Source of the DNA: Roseibium suaedae
GTDB taxonomy: Bacteria; Pseudomonadota; Alphaproteobacteria; Rhizobiales; Stappiaceae
NCBI RefSeq assembly: GCF_900142725.1
Contig: NZ_FRBW01000002.1
Span: 1,144,710-1,208,709, forward strand
Length of the DNA stretch: 64,000 nucleotides
Direction: 5' to 3'
Shown here piece after piece: positions 42,248 through 51,118 of this stretch. A model generated the notes under the pieces. That model did not search any database. It saw nothing but the letters and a program-made list of their open reading frames with translations, and was not told where the DNA came from. The stretch's first letter is position 1. Each line of letters begins with the position of its first letter. A program made the position numbers and the translations under genes.

Positions 42248-42928
42248 TTGAGCATTTCTTCCGTCAATTACTATACATCGACGAGCAGCACGAGCACGTC
42301 AACGTCTTCCACAAGCTCCAGCTCCTCCACGCTAGGTATCACCAGCTCGGATTTCTTGCAGCTGATGGTCGAACAACTTCAGAACCAAAGCCCGCTCGAT
42401 CCGGCCGATACGGATTCCTATCTGGACAAGCTGGTCGCCTATGCGAGCTATGACACCCAGACAGCTATTTCAGACAATCTGGAAAGCATCACCTCGACGC
42501 TTTCCAGCACCCTGTCGTCCAGCGGACTCGGCTACATCGGTCAGACCGTTGAAGTCACAGGCAGCACCACGAGCCTCGAAGACAGCTCGGCTGAGTGGAC
42601 CTACACGCTCGATTCCAATGCAGCCTCCACGACCATCAATATCCTGGATGAAAACGGCGATGTGGTCTGGACCGGCAGCGGTGAAACCGATGCGGGCACC
42701 CACTCCTTCTCCTGGGACGGCACGACCACAGACGGCACACAGCTCGAAGATGGCGGCACCTACACCCTGAGCATCGAGGCCACCGATTCCGATGGGGACT
42801 CCATCGATGGGTCGACCACCGTGATCGGCAAGGTCACCGGCCTCGACGTCTCCGACGACGACAGTCTCCTGAAGATCGGCGATGCGTCGTTCTCGGTCGA
42901 GAACGTCCTTCAAATCCTGGCAAGCTAA
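42248..42928 (+). CDS. flgD: Hook-cap scaffolding protein (FlgD)
   Basis: This is a 226-aa protein that caps the growing hook. The conserved N-terminal segment ITSSDFLQLMVEQLQNQSPL (usual D/EFL.LL..QLQNQDPL) is clear. The C-terminal part has the two beta domains of FlgD, including TTINILDENGDVVWTG and HSFSWDGTTTDGTQLEDGG. Before the conserved segment is a 25-residue Ser/Thr run (YYTSTSSTSTSTSSTS...), resembling that of the island's FliD. The frame has no usable ATG: TTG 42248 with GGAG 7 nt upstream is the best start. It is first of a six-gene unit ending with flgL. Confidence 0.88.
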   Translation: MSISSVNYYTSTSSTSTSTSSTSSSSSTLGITSSDFLQLMVEQLQNQSPLDPADTDSYLDKLVAYASYDTQTAISDNLESITSTLSSTLSSSGLGYIGQTVEVTGSTTSLEDSSAEWTYTLDSNAASTTINILDENGDVVWTGSGETDAGTHSFSWDGTTTDGTQLEDGGTYTLSIEATDSDGDSIDGSTTVIGKVTGLDVSDDDSLLKIGDASFSVENVLQILAS

Positions 42929-42940
42929 GGAGTTCCAGAC

Positions 42941-44197
42941 ATGAGCTTGATGGGCGCCATCAATTCCGCGATCTCCGCGCTTTACGCACAGAGCCAGGCC
43001 CTCTCCAATATTTCGGACAACCTCGCGAACTCCGAAACCACGGCTTACAAATCCACCAACACCAGCTTCTCCAGCCTCGTTGCCGGCAGCGGCAGTTCGA
43101 GCAGCGGCGGCGTGACTGCCACCACCCGTTCGAACATCACCGAACAGGGCCTGCTTGTCGCCTCCAGCAGCTCTACCGACCTTGCAATCGAAGGCGACGG
43201 CTTTTTCGTTGTCTCCAACGACACGGACGGCGGCCAGACCTATTACACCCGTAACGGTGAGTTTGAAGTCGACGAGGAAGGCTATCTCGTCAACGACGGC
43301 TACTACCTAATGGGTTGGGCTACCGACGCGGATGGGGATGTGATTGGCGGAACAAGCGAAAGCTCGCTTGTGGCCATCGACATCGACAGCGTGAAGAGCT
43401 CGGTCGATGCGACGTCAGAAGTCAGCTTCCAGGCGAACCTGCCCGCAGACGCCGCAGTCGGAGACAGCTTCGAGACCACGTTCGAAGTCTATGATTCCCT
43501 TGGCACGAGCAGCACCGTCTCCGTCACCTGGACGAAGACGGCTGAAAACACCTGGTCGATGGAAGTCGGAGACCCTGAACTCTCCAGCTCGGGCGAAACC
43601 ATCGGCACCTCTTCGACCAGTGCCATCGAGATCGTCTTCAATGATGACGGCACCCTGGCCTCGACCGATCCGAGCCCTGCCGAGTTCACCATCTCCGGCT
43701 GGACCACCGGTGCGGCAGACAGCACTATTTCCCTCGATCTGGGCACGGTTGGCAGTGCCGATGGCCTGTCTCAGTACGCTTCTGACGACACCGATCCCGA
43801 CATCGAGATCCAGCAGATCACCCAAGATGGTCTGGCCTATGGCTCGCTGACCTCCATCGAGATCTCTGATGATGGCTCCGTGACGGCTTTCTTCGACAAT
43901 GGCGAAGAGCGCGTCATCTACAAGATTCCCGTCGCGACCTTTGCCAATGCCAACGGTCTGACCGAACTCAGCGACGGCGTCTATGCGAGAAGCTCCGCCT
44001 CCGGCAACAGCACGCTGCATGAGGCAGGGGAAGGTGGTGCCGGCACAATCAATGGCGGATGGCTGGAAGCCAGTACGACGGACACCAGCGAGGAATTCTC
44101 CAGCATGCTGAGTGCTCAGCAGGCTTATTCCGCCTCCTCCCAGATCATGTCCACCGCAAGTGACATGTTCGACACGCTGCTTGATGCCGTCAGATGA
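42941..44197 (+). CDS. flgE: Flagellar hook protein (FlgE)
   Basis: This 418-aa protein polymerises into the hook. The N-terminus MSLMGAINSAISALYAQSQA and LSNISDNLANSETTAYKSTN is the axial-family signature. DLAIEGDGFFVVSNDTDGGQ, YYTRNGEFEVDEEGYLVNDG and GWATDADGDVIGG form the standard hook domain. The C-terminus (SEEFSSMLSAQQAYSASSQI) closes the axial helix. Length is typical. Its stop overlaps the start of the 88-aa gene by ATGA. Confidence 0.92.
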   Translation: MSLMGAINSAISALYAQSQALSNISDNLANSETTAYKSTNTSFSSLVAGSGSSSSGGVTATTRSNITEQGLLVASSSSTDLAIEGDGFFVVSNDTDGGQTYYTRNGEFEVDEEGYLVNDGYYLMGWATDADGDVIGGTSESSLVAIDIDSVKSSVDATSEVSFQANLPADAAVGDSFETTFEVYDSLGTSSTVSVTWTKTAENTWSMEVGDPELSSSGETIGTSSTSAIEIVFNDDGTLASTDPSPAEFTISGWTTGAADSTISLDLGTVGSADGLSQYASDDTDPDIEIQQITQDGLAYGSLTSIEISDDGSVTAFFDNGEERVIYKIPVATFANANGLTELSDGVYARSSASGNSTLHEAGEGGAGTINGGWLEASTTDTSEEFSSMLSAQQAYSASSQIMSTASDMFDTLLDAVR

Positions 44198-44460
44198 CAG
44201 ATCTCCCGGGCAAGCTTGAGGAAAATCTGGTTCGGCTTCGCCGGCTTTCTTCGGAAATCCGGCGGCTTGCACGGAATCTGGACACTCCGGCTGCCCGGCT
44301 GAACCTTTTGCTGCTGAAGCACGATCTGCAGGACCTCCTGCGGGAAATGCGCGCCGGGAAAGCCGAGGTGTCCAGCACCCAGTCCCGAGCCCATTCCGCA
44401 AGCCGGGTCGCAGGCGCCTACGCGGTTCAGGCCCAGCGCATCAAGACCAAGACCCCCTGA
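44194..44460 (+). CDS. Small helical protein of unknown function (88 aa)
   Basis: Not recognised. It is translationally coupled to flgE (ATGA overlap) and lies 26 nt before the flgN-like gene, so it is a genuine operon member. Residues 5-55 (KLEENLVRLRRLSSEIRRLA, then LNLLLLKHDLQDLLREMRAG) are strongly helical with leucine heptads and many arginines, suggesting a coiled coil. The C-terminal 30 residues are Ser/Ala/Arg-rich. Size and place suggest a flagellar chaperone or hook-length/assembly factor, which is inference. Confidence 0.65.
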   Translation: MTDLPGKLEENLVRLRRLSSEIRRLARNLDTPAARLNLLLLKHDLQDLLREMRAGKAEVSSTQSRAHSASRVAGAYAVQAQRIKTKTP

Positions 44461-44486
44461 CTTTCACAAGAAGAGGCCTTCCTCCC

Positions 44487-44948
44487 ATGCAGATCTCTCT
44501 GTCTTCGGCCACCATCGCCAAGATCGACAGCTCCATCCTGCACATGATCAGCGTCGCGGATGAGCTGATCTCGGTGACCAGCGAGGAATCCCGGCGCCTT
44601 CAGGAAGAAGCCCAGCCCGCGATCGACGACCTTCTGGCCCGCAAGCGCGAGCTGATCCACGACTATGAGAACTGGATCAAGCTGTTTCGCACCCAGAAGA
44701 ACGTTTTGCTGCAAGCATCGCCGATGCTGTTTGAGGAGCTTTTGGAGCGCAACCGCGAGCTTTCCGTCTGCCTGGCAGAAAACAACAAGCATCTTGAAAA
44801 GGCCATGACCAGCAACCGCCGGCGCGTGGACACGATCATGCAGGTGATCCGTGAAGAGCGGAAGCCACCGGCGGTCTATGGCGGCAACGGACAATACAAG
44901 GACCGCCCTGCGGCCCCTGTCTCCCTACGGCCTGTACGAGAGGCCTAG
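44487..44948 (+). CDS. flgN: FlgN-like chaperone for hook-junction proteins
   Basis: This is a 153-aa mostly helical protein directly upstream of flgK and flgL, where FlgN, their export chaperone, is usually found. Segments such as SVADELISVTSEESRRLQEE, LLARKRELIHDYENWIKLFR and LLERNRELSVCLAENNKHLE show the FlgN-type long helices, and a basic Pro-rich tail follows. Assignment rests on fold pattern and position; sequence motifs in this family are weak. Confidence 0.7.
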   Translation: MQISLSSATIAKIDSSILHMISVADELISVTSEESRRLQEEAQPAIDDLLARKRELIHDYENWIKLFRTQKNVLLQASPMLFEELLERNRELSVCLAENNKHLEKAMTSNRRRVDTIMQVIREERKPPAVYGGNGQYKDRPAAPVSLRPVREA

Positions 44949-44986
44949 AACCCGGCCATCAACCCCGAGACCAGAAGGTTTCTACC

Positions 44987-46372
44987 ATGACGTCCTTGTC
45001 TGCAGCTGCGAAAATCGCCTCCAGCTCGCTTGCCGCGACGCAGGTGCAGATGTCTGTCACCGCGTCCAACATCGCGAACGCGGACACGGAAGGCTACACC
45101 AAGAAAAGCGCCACGACCTCAGCGCTCACCAGTGCCGGAACCGGCAGTGGTGTTTCCATCGGCGACATCAGCTCAGGTGTCAGCACCTTGCTTATGAAGC
45201 AGCTGACATCAGCCACCTCGGAGACCGCCGCTGCGGAGAAGACTGCCGATTATCTGGACCAGCTCCAGTCTGCGATGGGGTCGACTACGAGCTCAGACGA
45301 TACCGGCACGTCGCTTGCGAATATGCTGGCGAATGTCGAAACCGCCGTTTCAGACCTCGCCGGAACCCCGGAAAGCACCAGTCTTGCCTATTCAACGCTC
45401 AGCGCGCTGGAAACGCTGACGACCGAACTCAACGACCTGTCCTCGACCATTCAGGACCTGCGCTCAAACGCAGATTCCGACATCGCCACCAGTGTCGATG
45501 CGGCGAATGCTGCCATTGAGGCCATCGACGCCTTGAACGACCAGATCGTGGCGGCAAAGGCCAGCGGAGCAAGCACGGGAGATCTCGAGGATCAGCGCAA
45601 TACCGCCCTTGCGGAGTTGTCCCAGTATCTGGGCGTGACCAGCTTCCTTGGAAGCGACGGGAGCATGAAGGTCTACACCACCTCCGGACAGGTACTGGTG
45701 GACTCCACGGCCCATACCCTGTCATTCGACGAGACAGCCACAATCACCGCCAGCCAGAGCTATGACGGCACGTCTTCAGGGCTCTCGGGCATCACTGTCG
45801 ACGGCAACGACATCACCGACAGCATCAGCACGGGCACGATCGGCAGCCTCCTGGAGCTTCGCGATGAGACGCTGCCTGCTGCCCAGGACATGCTCGACGA
45901 ACTGTCGGATGCGCTGATCACGACCCTGAATGCGGTCATTCCAGATCTCCTGACCGGAACATCAGCAAGTGATATCGCCGTCAATCAGGACATGCTGTCG
46001 GACCCCTCCACGCTCCTCAGCGGCAGCAGCGGCACCGCAGCGGAGACTGCGGAAGCCTTGCTCGATGCGCTTCAGGGCGAAACATCCTTCGACAAGGCCG
46101 GATCACTGAGCGCCAGACAGGAGGACTTTGCCTCCTATGCGACCGACATCCTGTCACTTATCGTCTCCCAGTCGAACGCGGCCGACAAGGCCCTTGAACT
46201 GGCCCAGACAGAGCTGACAACGGTCACCGACACCATCTCCTCCACCTATGGCGTCAACGTTGATGAAGAGACGGTCCGGTTGACCGAACTCGAGCAACTC
46301 TATTCCGTGTCTTCCCAGATCCTGAGCATCCTGAAGGAGATGTTCGAGGACCTGCTGGCCGCAGTACAGTAA
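44987..46372 (+). CDS. flgK: Hook-filament junction protein 1 (FlgK)
   Basis: This is a 461-aa axial protein between hook and filament. The N-terminal QVQMSVTASNIANADTEGYT is the flagellar rod/hook signature. VDAANAAIEAIDALNDQIVA, followed by GDLEDQRNTALAELSQYLGV, is diagnostic of FlgK. It ends with TYGVNVDEETVRLTELEQLY, also FlgK-specific. It is at the short end of the family and is acidic. The gene is 38 nt after flgN and 12 nt before flgL. Confidence 0.92.
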   Translation: MTSLSAAAKIASSSLAATQVQMSVTASNIANADTEGYTKKSATTSALTSAGTGSGVSIGDISSGVSTLLMKQLTSATSETAAAEKTADYLDQLQSAMGSTTSSDDTGTSLANMLANVETAVSDLAGTPESTSLAYSTLSALETLTTELNDLSSTIQDLRSNADSDIATSVDAANAAIEAIDALNDQIVAAKASGASTGDLEDQRNTALAELSQYLGVTSFLGSDGSMKVYTTSGQVLVDSTAHTLSFDETATITASQSYDGTSSGLSGITVDGNDITDSISTGTIGSLLELRDETLPAAQDMLDELSDALITTLNAVIPDLLTGTSASDIAVNQDMLSDPSTLLSGSSGTAAETAEALLDALQGETSFDKAGSLSARQEDFASYATDILSLIVSQSNAADKALELAQTELTTVTDTISSTYGVNVDEETVRLTELEQLYSVSSQILSILKEMFEDLLAAVQ

Positions 46373-46384
46373 GGAGCGTTGACC

Positions 46385-47278
46385 ATGAGCATGCGCGTTG
46401 CAACTTTCGGCCAGACCTCCACCGTTCTTCAAAATGCAATGAAGACCCAGGCCCGGCTCGCGGAAAAGCAGATTCAGGAATCCACCGGACTGATATCAAC
46501 CGACTACGGCGGACTGGGCAGTTCTGCTGGCGCAGTCGCCAGCCTGGAAGTCTCCGCCGCCCGTACGGAGGCCTCCATCTCGACAGCGGAACAGGCTCTC
46601 TCCCGCATCGAGATGATCTACGACGCCCTCGGCTCCATGAGCGACCTCATGACCGACTTGCGCGCCCAGCTCTCAGCAGCTTCCGTCAACACGGACGACA
46701 CACTTCAGGCGACCGCCGAAGCCATGCTTGAAGAACTGACCTCGCTGCTCAACACCCAGTATGAGGGCCGCTACCTTTTTGCAGGCGGAGAGACCGAAAC
46801 CAAGCCAGTTGATCTATCGGGCCTCACCACGACCGGTCTGACGACGGAAGACACGAACTACTATCAGGGCGACGACTATGTGCAGTCGGTCCGCCTCAGC
46901 AGCGACCGATCCCTCGATTACGGCATTACGGCCGACAACACAGCCTTCGAAACAGCTATCCGGACCCTGTCCTATCTGGCAAGCGCAACAGATCTGACCT
47001 CGGAAGACCTTGCAGCTGCCTCCGAATTGCTGGTGGACGCGCAGGATCAGATCCTGGCCCTGCAGAGCGTCGCTGGCATCAAGGCGTCAACCCTGGAAAC
47101 CTATATCAGCGACCAGGAAGACTATCTGGCAACCGTGACTGACCTGGCCACCACTCTAGCTTCGGTCGACATCGCTGTCGTTGCCGTCGAAGCCGCGAAC
47201 TACAAGACCCAGCTTGAGGCCAGCTACTCGGCCCTCGGCACGATGACCAGCCTCAGCGTGCTCGACTATCTGAGATAG
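46385..47278 (+). CDS. flgL: Hook-filament junction protein 3 (FlgL)
   Basis: This is a 297-aa flagellin-like junction protein. N-terminal KTQARLAEKQIQESTGLIST and C-terminal AVVAVEAANYKTQLEASYSA with LGTMTSLSVLDYLR give the flagellin-type terminal helices. LNTQYEGRYLFAGGETETKP is the FlgL hallmark (usually GxYLFaG). ATG 46385 is chosen with GGAG upstream; an in-frame TTG at 46379 is too close to it. It is the last gene of the island; no terminator is evident in the 217-bp gap after it. Confidence 0.9.
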   Translation: MSMRVATFGQTSTVLQNAMKTQARLAEKQIQESTGLISTDYGGLGSSAGAVASLEVSAARTEASISTAEQALSRIEMIYDALGSMSDLMTDLRAQLSAASVNTDDTLQATAEAMLEELTSLLNTQYEGRYLFAGGETETKPVDLSGLTTTGLTTEDTNYYQGDDYVQSVRLSSDRSLDYGITADNTAFETAIRTLSYLASATDLTSEDLAAASELLVDAQDQILALQSVAGIKASTLETYISDQEDYLATVTDLATTLASVDIAVVAVEAANYKTQLEASYSALGTMTSLSVLDYLR

Positions 47279-47421
47279 TTCTCCGGCTCGCGCCTGCGGC
47301 TCTCTTGCCTCATCCCTGTCTGGAAGCGCTCGCAGAAAGTCCTCCCTTTCCGGCATTCTGCGCTTCTTGCCCCTCCCGCACTGCAACCTGCGTGCGAGAT
47401 CTGAGAGGTGACTCTCTTTCA

Positions 47422-47436
47422 TACTTTACAAAAGTA
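47422..47436. promoter_or_regulatory. Inverted repeat upstream of ytfQ
   Basis: TACTTT-ACA-AAAGTA forms a perfect 6-bp inverted repeat in an AT-rich patch 60 bp before ytfQ. It is a candidate operator or promoter element for the sugar importer; the rest of the 217-bp gap is pyrimidine-rich and shows nothing else. Confidence 0.35.
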
Positions 47437-47495
47437 ATACTATATGATTTTTAAAGATCAGGCTTAGGCCTCATTTGTTGTTCTGGGAGGAACCA

Positions 47496-48458
47496 ATGAC
47501 TTTCAAGACTGCTCTGGCGGGAGCCACGCTCCTCGCAACCCTTTCGCTCGCCTCGACTTCCGCTTTCGCCCTGACCGTCGGCTTTTCGCAGATCGGATCT
47601 GAGTCCGGCTGGCGCGCCGCTGAAACGACCCTGACAAAGCAGCAGGCGGAACAGCGCGGCGTTGACCTCAAGTTTGCCGATGCCCAGCAGAAGCAGGAAA
47701 ACCAGATCAAGGCCCTGCGCTCATTCATTGCCCAGGGTGTGGATGCTATCCTGATCGCACCAGTGGTTGCAACGGGCTGGGATGCCGTCTTGAAGGAAGC
47801 CAAGGAAGCTGAAATCCCTGTGGTGCTTCTCGACCGCATGGTGGACAGCGACAAGGACCTCTATCTGACCGCCGTCGGCTCCGATCTGGTTCATGAAGGC
47901 AAGGTGGCTGGCGACTGGCTGGTGGCTGAAGTCAAGGACAAGTCCTGCAACGTCGTCGAGCTTCAGGGCACCACCGGTTCCTCTCCGGCGATCGACCGCA
48001 AGAACGGCTTCGAGCAGGCACTTGCCGGCCACGACAACCTCAAGATCATCCGCAGCCAGACCGGCGACTTCACCCGCACCAAGGGCAAGGAAGTCATGGA
48101 AAGCTTCCTGAAGGCGGAAGATGGCGGCAAGAACATCTGCGCCCTCTATGCTCACAACGATGACATGGCTGTCGGCGCAATCCAGGCCATCAAGGAAGCA
48201 GGCTTGCAGCCGGGCAAGGACATTCTCGTCGTCTCCATTGACGCCGTTCCGGATATTTTCCTCGCTCTGGCAGCAGGCGAAGCCAATGCGACGGTGGAAC
48301 TGACGCCGAACATGGCAGGCCCGGCTTTCGACGCCCTTGATGCCTTCTTCAAGGACGGCACCCAGCCGGCAAAGTTCATCCAGACCGAGTCCAAGCTCTA
48401 CACCCAGGCTGACGACCCGAAGAAGATCTACGAAGAAAAGAAGGGCCTCGGCTACTAA
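47496..48458 (+). CDS. ytfQ: Sugar ABC transporter binding protein (YtfQ-like)
   Basis: This is a 320-aa periplasmic protein. A signal peptide ends near residue 25 (TLSLASTSAFA). The mature start LTVGFSQIGSESGWRAAETT is the YtfQ-type signature, distinguishing galactofuranose-type binding proteins from ribose ones. VDAILIAPVVATGWDAVLKE and IPVVLLDRMVDSDKDLY follow. In E. coli, YtfQ prefers furanose forms of galactose and also binds arabinose. ATG 47496 has GGAGG upstream. A 12-bp perfect hairpin follows before ytfR. Confidence 0.87.
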   Translation: MTFKTALAGATLLATLSLASTSAFALTVGFSQIGSESGWRAAETTLTKQQAEQRGVDLKFADAQQKQENQIKALRSFIAQGVDAILIAPVVATGWDAVLKEAKEAEIPVVLLDRMVDSDKDLYLTAVGSDLVHEGKVAGDWLVAEVKDKSCNVVELQGTTGSSPAIDRKNGFEQALAGHDNLKIIRSQTGDFTRTKGKEVMESFLKAEDGGKNICALYAHNDDMAVGAIQAIKEAGLQPGKDILVVSIDAVPDIFLALAAGEANATVELTPNMAGPAFDALDAFFKDGTQPAKFIQTESKLYTQADDPKKIYEEKKGLGY

Positions 48459-48470
48459 GCCGGACCTTAA

Positions 48471-48500
48471 GGACCAGACAGGATGCAGCCTGTCTGGTCC
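48471..48500 (+). terminator. Perfect 12-bp hairpin between ytfQ and ytfR
   Basis: GGACCAGACAGG and CCTGTCTGGTCC pair completely around ATGCAG, followed by the T-rich ATTTCTCTTT. It probably acts as a partial terminator that makes binding protein more abundant than membrane components. Confidence 0.7.
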
Positions 48501-48536
48501 ATTTCTCTTTGACCGATTGCTTTTATCTGGAGCTGG

Positions 48537-50096
48537 ATGGTGCAGACCCCCACTCACCGCGCTCAAAGCCTTGAAGCCAGTGCGCCCTTGCTGCACGGCC
48601 TGGGCATCACGAAGGCCTTTCCGGGAGCCTTGGCCCTCGACAACGTGGATTTCGTGCTCAAGGCCGGCGAGGTTCATGCCCTCCTCGGCGAAAACGGCGC
48701 AGGCAAGTCCACCCTGATCAAATGCCTCACCGGCGTTCACCGGCTGGATGGCGGCTCGATCCTGCTCGACGGCAGCGCGATCGCCCCGCGCAGCACGCAG
48801 GATGCCCAGGATCACGGCATCGGCACTGTCTATCAGGAGGTCAATCTCCTGCCGAACCTGACGGTTGCGGAGAACCTCTATCTCGGCCGCCAGCCGACGC
48901 GTTTCGGCGTGGTCGACAGCCGCAAGATGAACCGGGACGCCTCAGCGCTTCTCGCCCAATATGATCTTCATATCGATGTGACCGAGGATCTTGGCAGCTA
49001 TTCCGTAGCCATCCAGCAGATCATCGCCATTGCCCGCGCTGTCGATCTGTCTGGCAAGGTCCTGATCCTCGACGAGCCCACTGCCAGTCTTGATGCGCAT
49101 GAGGTCCGGCTGCTGTTCGACGTGGTCCGCCGCCTCAAAGCACGCGGACTGGGCATCGTCTTCATTTCCCATTTCCTCGATCAGGTGTTCGAGATCAGTG
49201 ACACCATCACCGTTCTGCGCAATGGCCAGAAGGTTGGAACCTGTCCCACCGAAGGTCTCGGACGCCTGGAACTGGTCGCCATGATGCTGGGCCGGGAACT
49301 TGAGGAAGAAACCCGCGAACACGGCAAGGTTCACGCCAATACCGGCCCCGTGCAGTTCTCCTTCAAGGGTTTTGGCCGCAAGGGGCGGATCGAGCCTTTC
49401 GATCTGGAAATCCGCAAGGGTGAGGCCATCGGCATTGCCGGCCTGCTTGGGTCCGGCCGCACGGAAACTGCCGAGACCCTGTTCGGCATCCATGCCGCCG
49501 ACAGCGGCAAGGCCATGATCGGCACAACGGAAGTTTCCCTGCCCACACCGCGCTCCGCCGTGCTGGAGGGTTTCGGCTTCTGTCCCGAAGACCGGAAGGT
49601 GGACGGGATCATTGCCGACCTTTCGATCCGCGAAAACATCATCCTTGCCCTTCAGGCCCTGCGCGGCTGGACCAAGCCGATCCCGCGCAAGGAACAGAAC
49701 GCCATCGCCGACAAGTACATCAAGGCGCTCGACATCCGCACGACCGACCGGGAAAAGCCCATCGGACAGCTGTCCGGTGGCAACCAGCAAAAGGCCATTC
49801 TGGCCCGGTGGCTGGCCACCCATCCCCGGTTCCTCATTCTGGACGAGCCAACACGCGGCATCGACGTGGGCGCCCACGCGGAAATCATCCGACTGATCGA
49901 AGAACTGTGCGACCAGGGTATGTCGCTTCTGGTCATTTCGTCCGAACTGGAGGAGCTGACAGTCTATAGCCACCGCATCATCGTCGTGCGGGACCGCAAG
50001 CACGTGGCCGAGCTGACAGGCAAGGAAATCACCACCGCAGCCGTTGTCGATGCCATTGCAGGCAATCAACCGGCGGCACAGGAGCGCGCGCAATGA
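48537..50096 (+). CDS. ytfR: Sugar ABC transporter ATPase, two-domain (YtfR-like)
   Basis: This 519-aa double ATPase is of the RbsA/MglA class. Domain 1 has [16 protein letters not shown] and [12 protein letters not shown]. Domain 2 has [32 protein letters not shown] and [16 protein letters not shown]. The second P-loop is degenerate, as is normal for this class. It follows a short GGAG ribosome-binding site and overlaps the ytfT start by 4 nt. Confidence 0.9.
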   Translation: MVQTPTHRAQSLEASAPLLHGLGITKAFPGALALDNVDFVLKAGEVHALLGENGAGKSTLIKCLTGVHRLDGGSILLDGSAIAPRSTQDAQDHGIGTVYQEVNLLPNLTVAENLYLGRQPTRFGVVDSRKMNRDASALLAQYDLHIDVTEDLGSYSVAIQQIIAIARAVDLSGKVLILDEPTASLDAHEVRLLFDVVRRLKARGLGIVFISHFLDQVFEISDTITVLRNGQKVGTCPTEGLGRLELVAMMLGRELEEETREHGKVHANTGPVQFSFKGFGRKGRIEPFDLEIRKGEAIGIAGLLGSGRTETAETLFGIHAADSGKAMIGTTEVSLPTPRSAVLEGFGFCPEDRKVDGIIADLSIRENIILALQALRGWTKPIPRKEQNAIADKYIKALDIRTTDREKPIGQLSGGNQQKAILARWLATHPRFLILDEPTRGIDVGAHAEIIRLIEELCDQGMSLLVISSELEELTVYSHRIIVVRDRKHVAELTGKEITTAAVVDAIAGNQPAAQERAQ

Positions 50097-51118
50097 CACG
50101 CCAGACGTCCCTTCCCGGCCTTCGTTACGCGCCTCAGATCCTCACGCTCCTGGTCGTGCTCGGCCTTTCTGCCAGCCTGTTCCCGGGCTTCCTCAATGTG
50201 GAGATCGCCAATGGCCGCCTTTATGGCAGCCTGATCGACATCCTGAACCGGGGAGCCCCGGTTGCCCTTCTCGCCATTGGCATGACCCTTGTGATTGCCA
50301 CCAAGGGGATCGACCTTTCGGTCGGTGCCGTCATGGCAATCTGCGGTGCCGTTGCAGCAGCAACGGTGACCACCACCGGCAGCGCGTTGCAGGCAGTTGC
50401 ACTGGCACTTGCCGTCGGTCTTGCCTGCGGCCTGTGGAACGGCGTTCTGGTGGCTGTCGCCGGCATTCAACCGATCATCGCCACCTTGATCCTCATGGTC
50501 GCAGGCCGGGGCATTGCCCAGCTGATCACGGAAGGCACAATCCTTACCTTCACCAACGAGAGCCTGGTGTTTCTCGGCAGTGGCGCGCTTCTTTCCATGC
50601 CGACCCCGATCCTGATCTGGATTACGGCAGCAGCTCTTGCCATGCTGCTGGTCAGGCGCACCGCGCTCGGCATGTTGATCGAGGCCATCGGCATCAACCG
50701 GCGGGCCAGCACCCTGTCCGGGGTCAACAGCGGCATTCTTCTTGTCTGCGTCTACATGATCGCCGGTCTCTGCGCGGCCGTTGCAGGCACCATTGCGGCT
50801 GCAGACATCAAGGGCGCGGATGCGAACAACGCAGGTCTGTGGCTGGAACTTGATGCCATCCTGGCAGTCGTGATCGGCGGCACATCGCTTCTCGGCGGCC
50901 GGTTTACGCTGCTTGGCTCCATGCTGGGAGCAATGATCATCCAGTCGGTGAACACCAGCATCCTGATCTCCGGCTTTCCGCCGGAATTCAATCTCGTGAT
51001 CAAGGCCCTGATCATCATCCTCATCCTTCTGATCCAGTCTCCCGCCTTAAGGGCCAGGCTGAAGCCTGTCCGCCGCAAACAGGGACAGGGCGAAACGAGC
51101 ATCCTGGTGAAGCCATGA
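50093..51118 (+). CDS. ytfT: Sugar ABC transporter permease (YtfT-like)
   Basis: This is a 341-aa permease with about eight to ten hydrophobic segments. VIATKGIDLSVGAVMAICGA is the RbsC-class signature and AILAVVIGGTSLLGGRFTLL its later partner. Two different permeases (ytfT and yjfF) occur in tandem, which is the arrangement of the furanose transporter and differs from single-permease ribose systems. The frame overlaps both neighbours by ATGA. Confidence 0.89.
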   Translation: MTRQTSLPGLRYAPQILTLLVVLGLSASLFPGFLNVEIANGRLYGSLIDILNRGAPVALLAIGMTLVIATKGIDLSVGAVMAICGAVAAATVTTTGSALQAVALALAVGLACGLWNGVLVAVAGIQPIIATLILMVAGRGIAQLITEGTILTFTNESLVFLGSGALLSMPTPILIWITAAALAMLLVRRTALGMLIEAIGINRRASTLSGVNSGILLVCVYMIAGLCAAVAGTIAAADIKGADANNAGLWLELDAILAVVIGGTSLLGGRFTLLGSMLGAMIIQSVNTSILISGFPPEFNLVIKALIIILILLIQSPALRARLKPVRRKQGQGETSILVKP

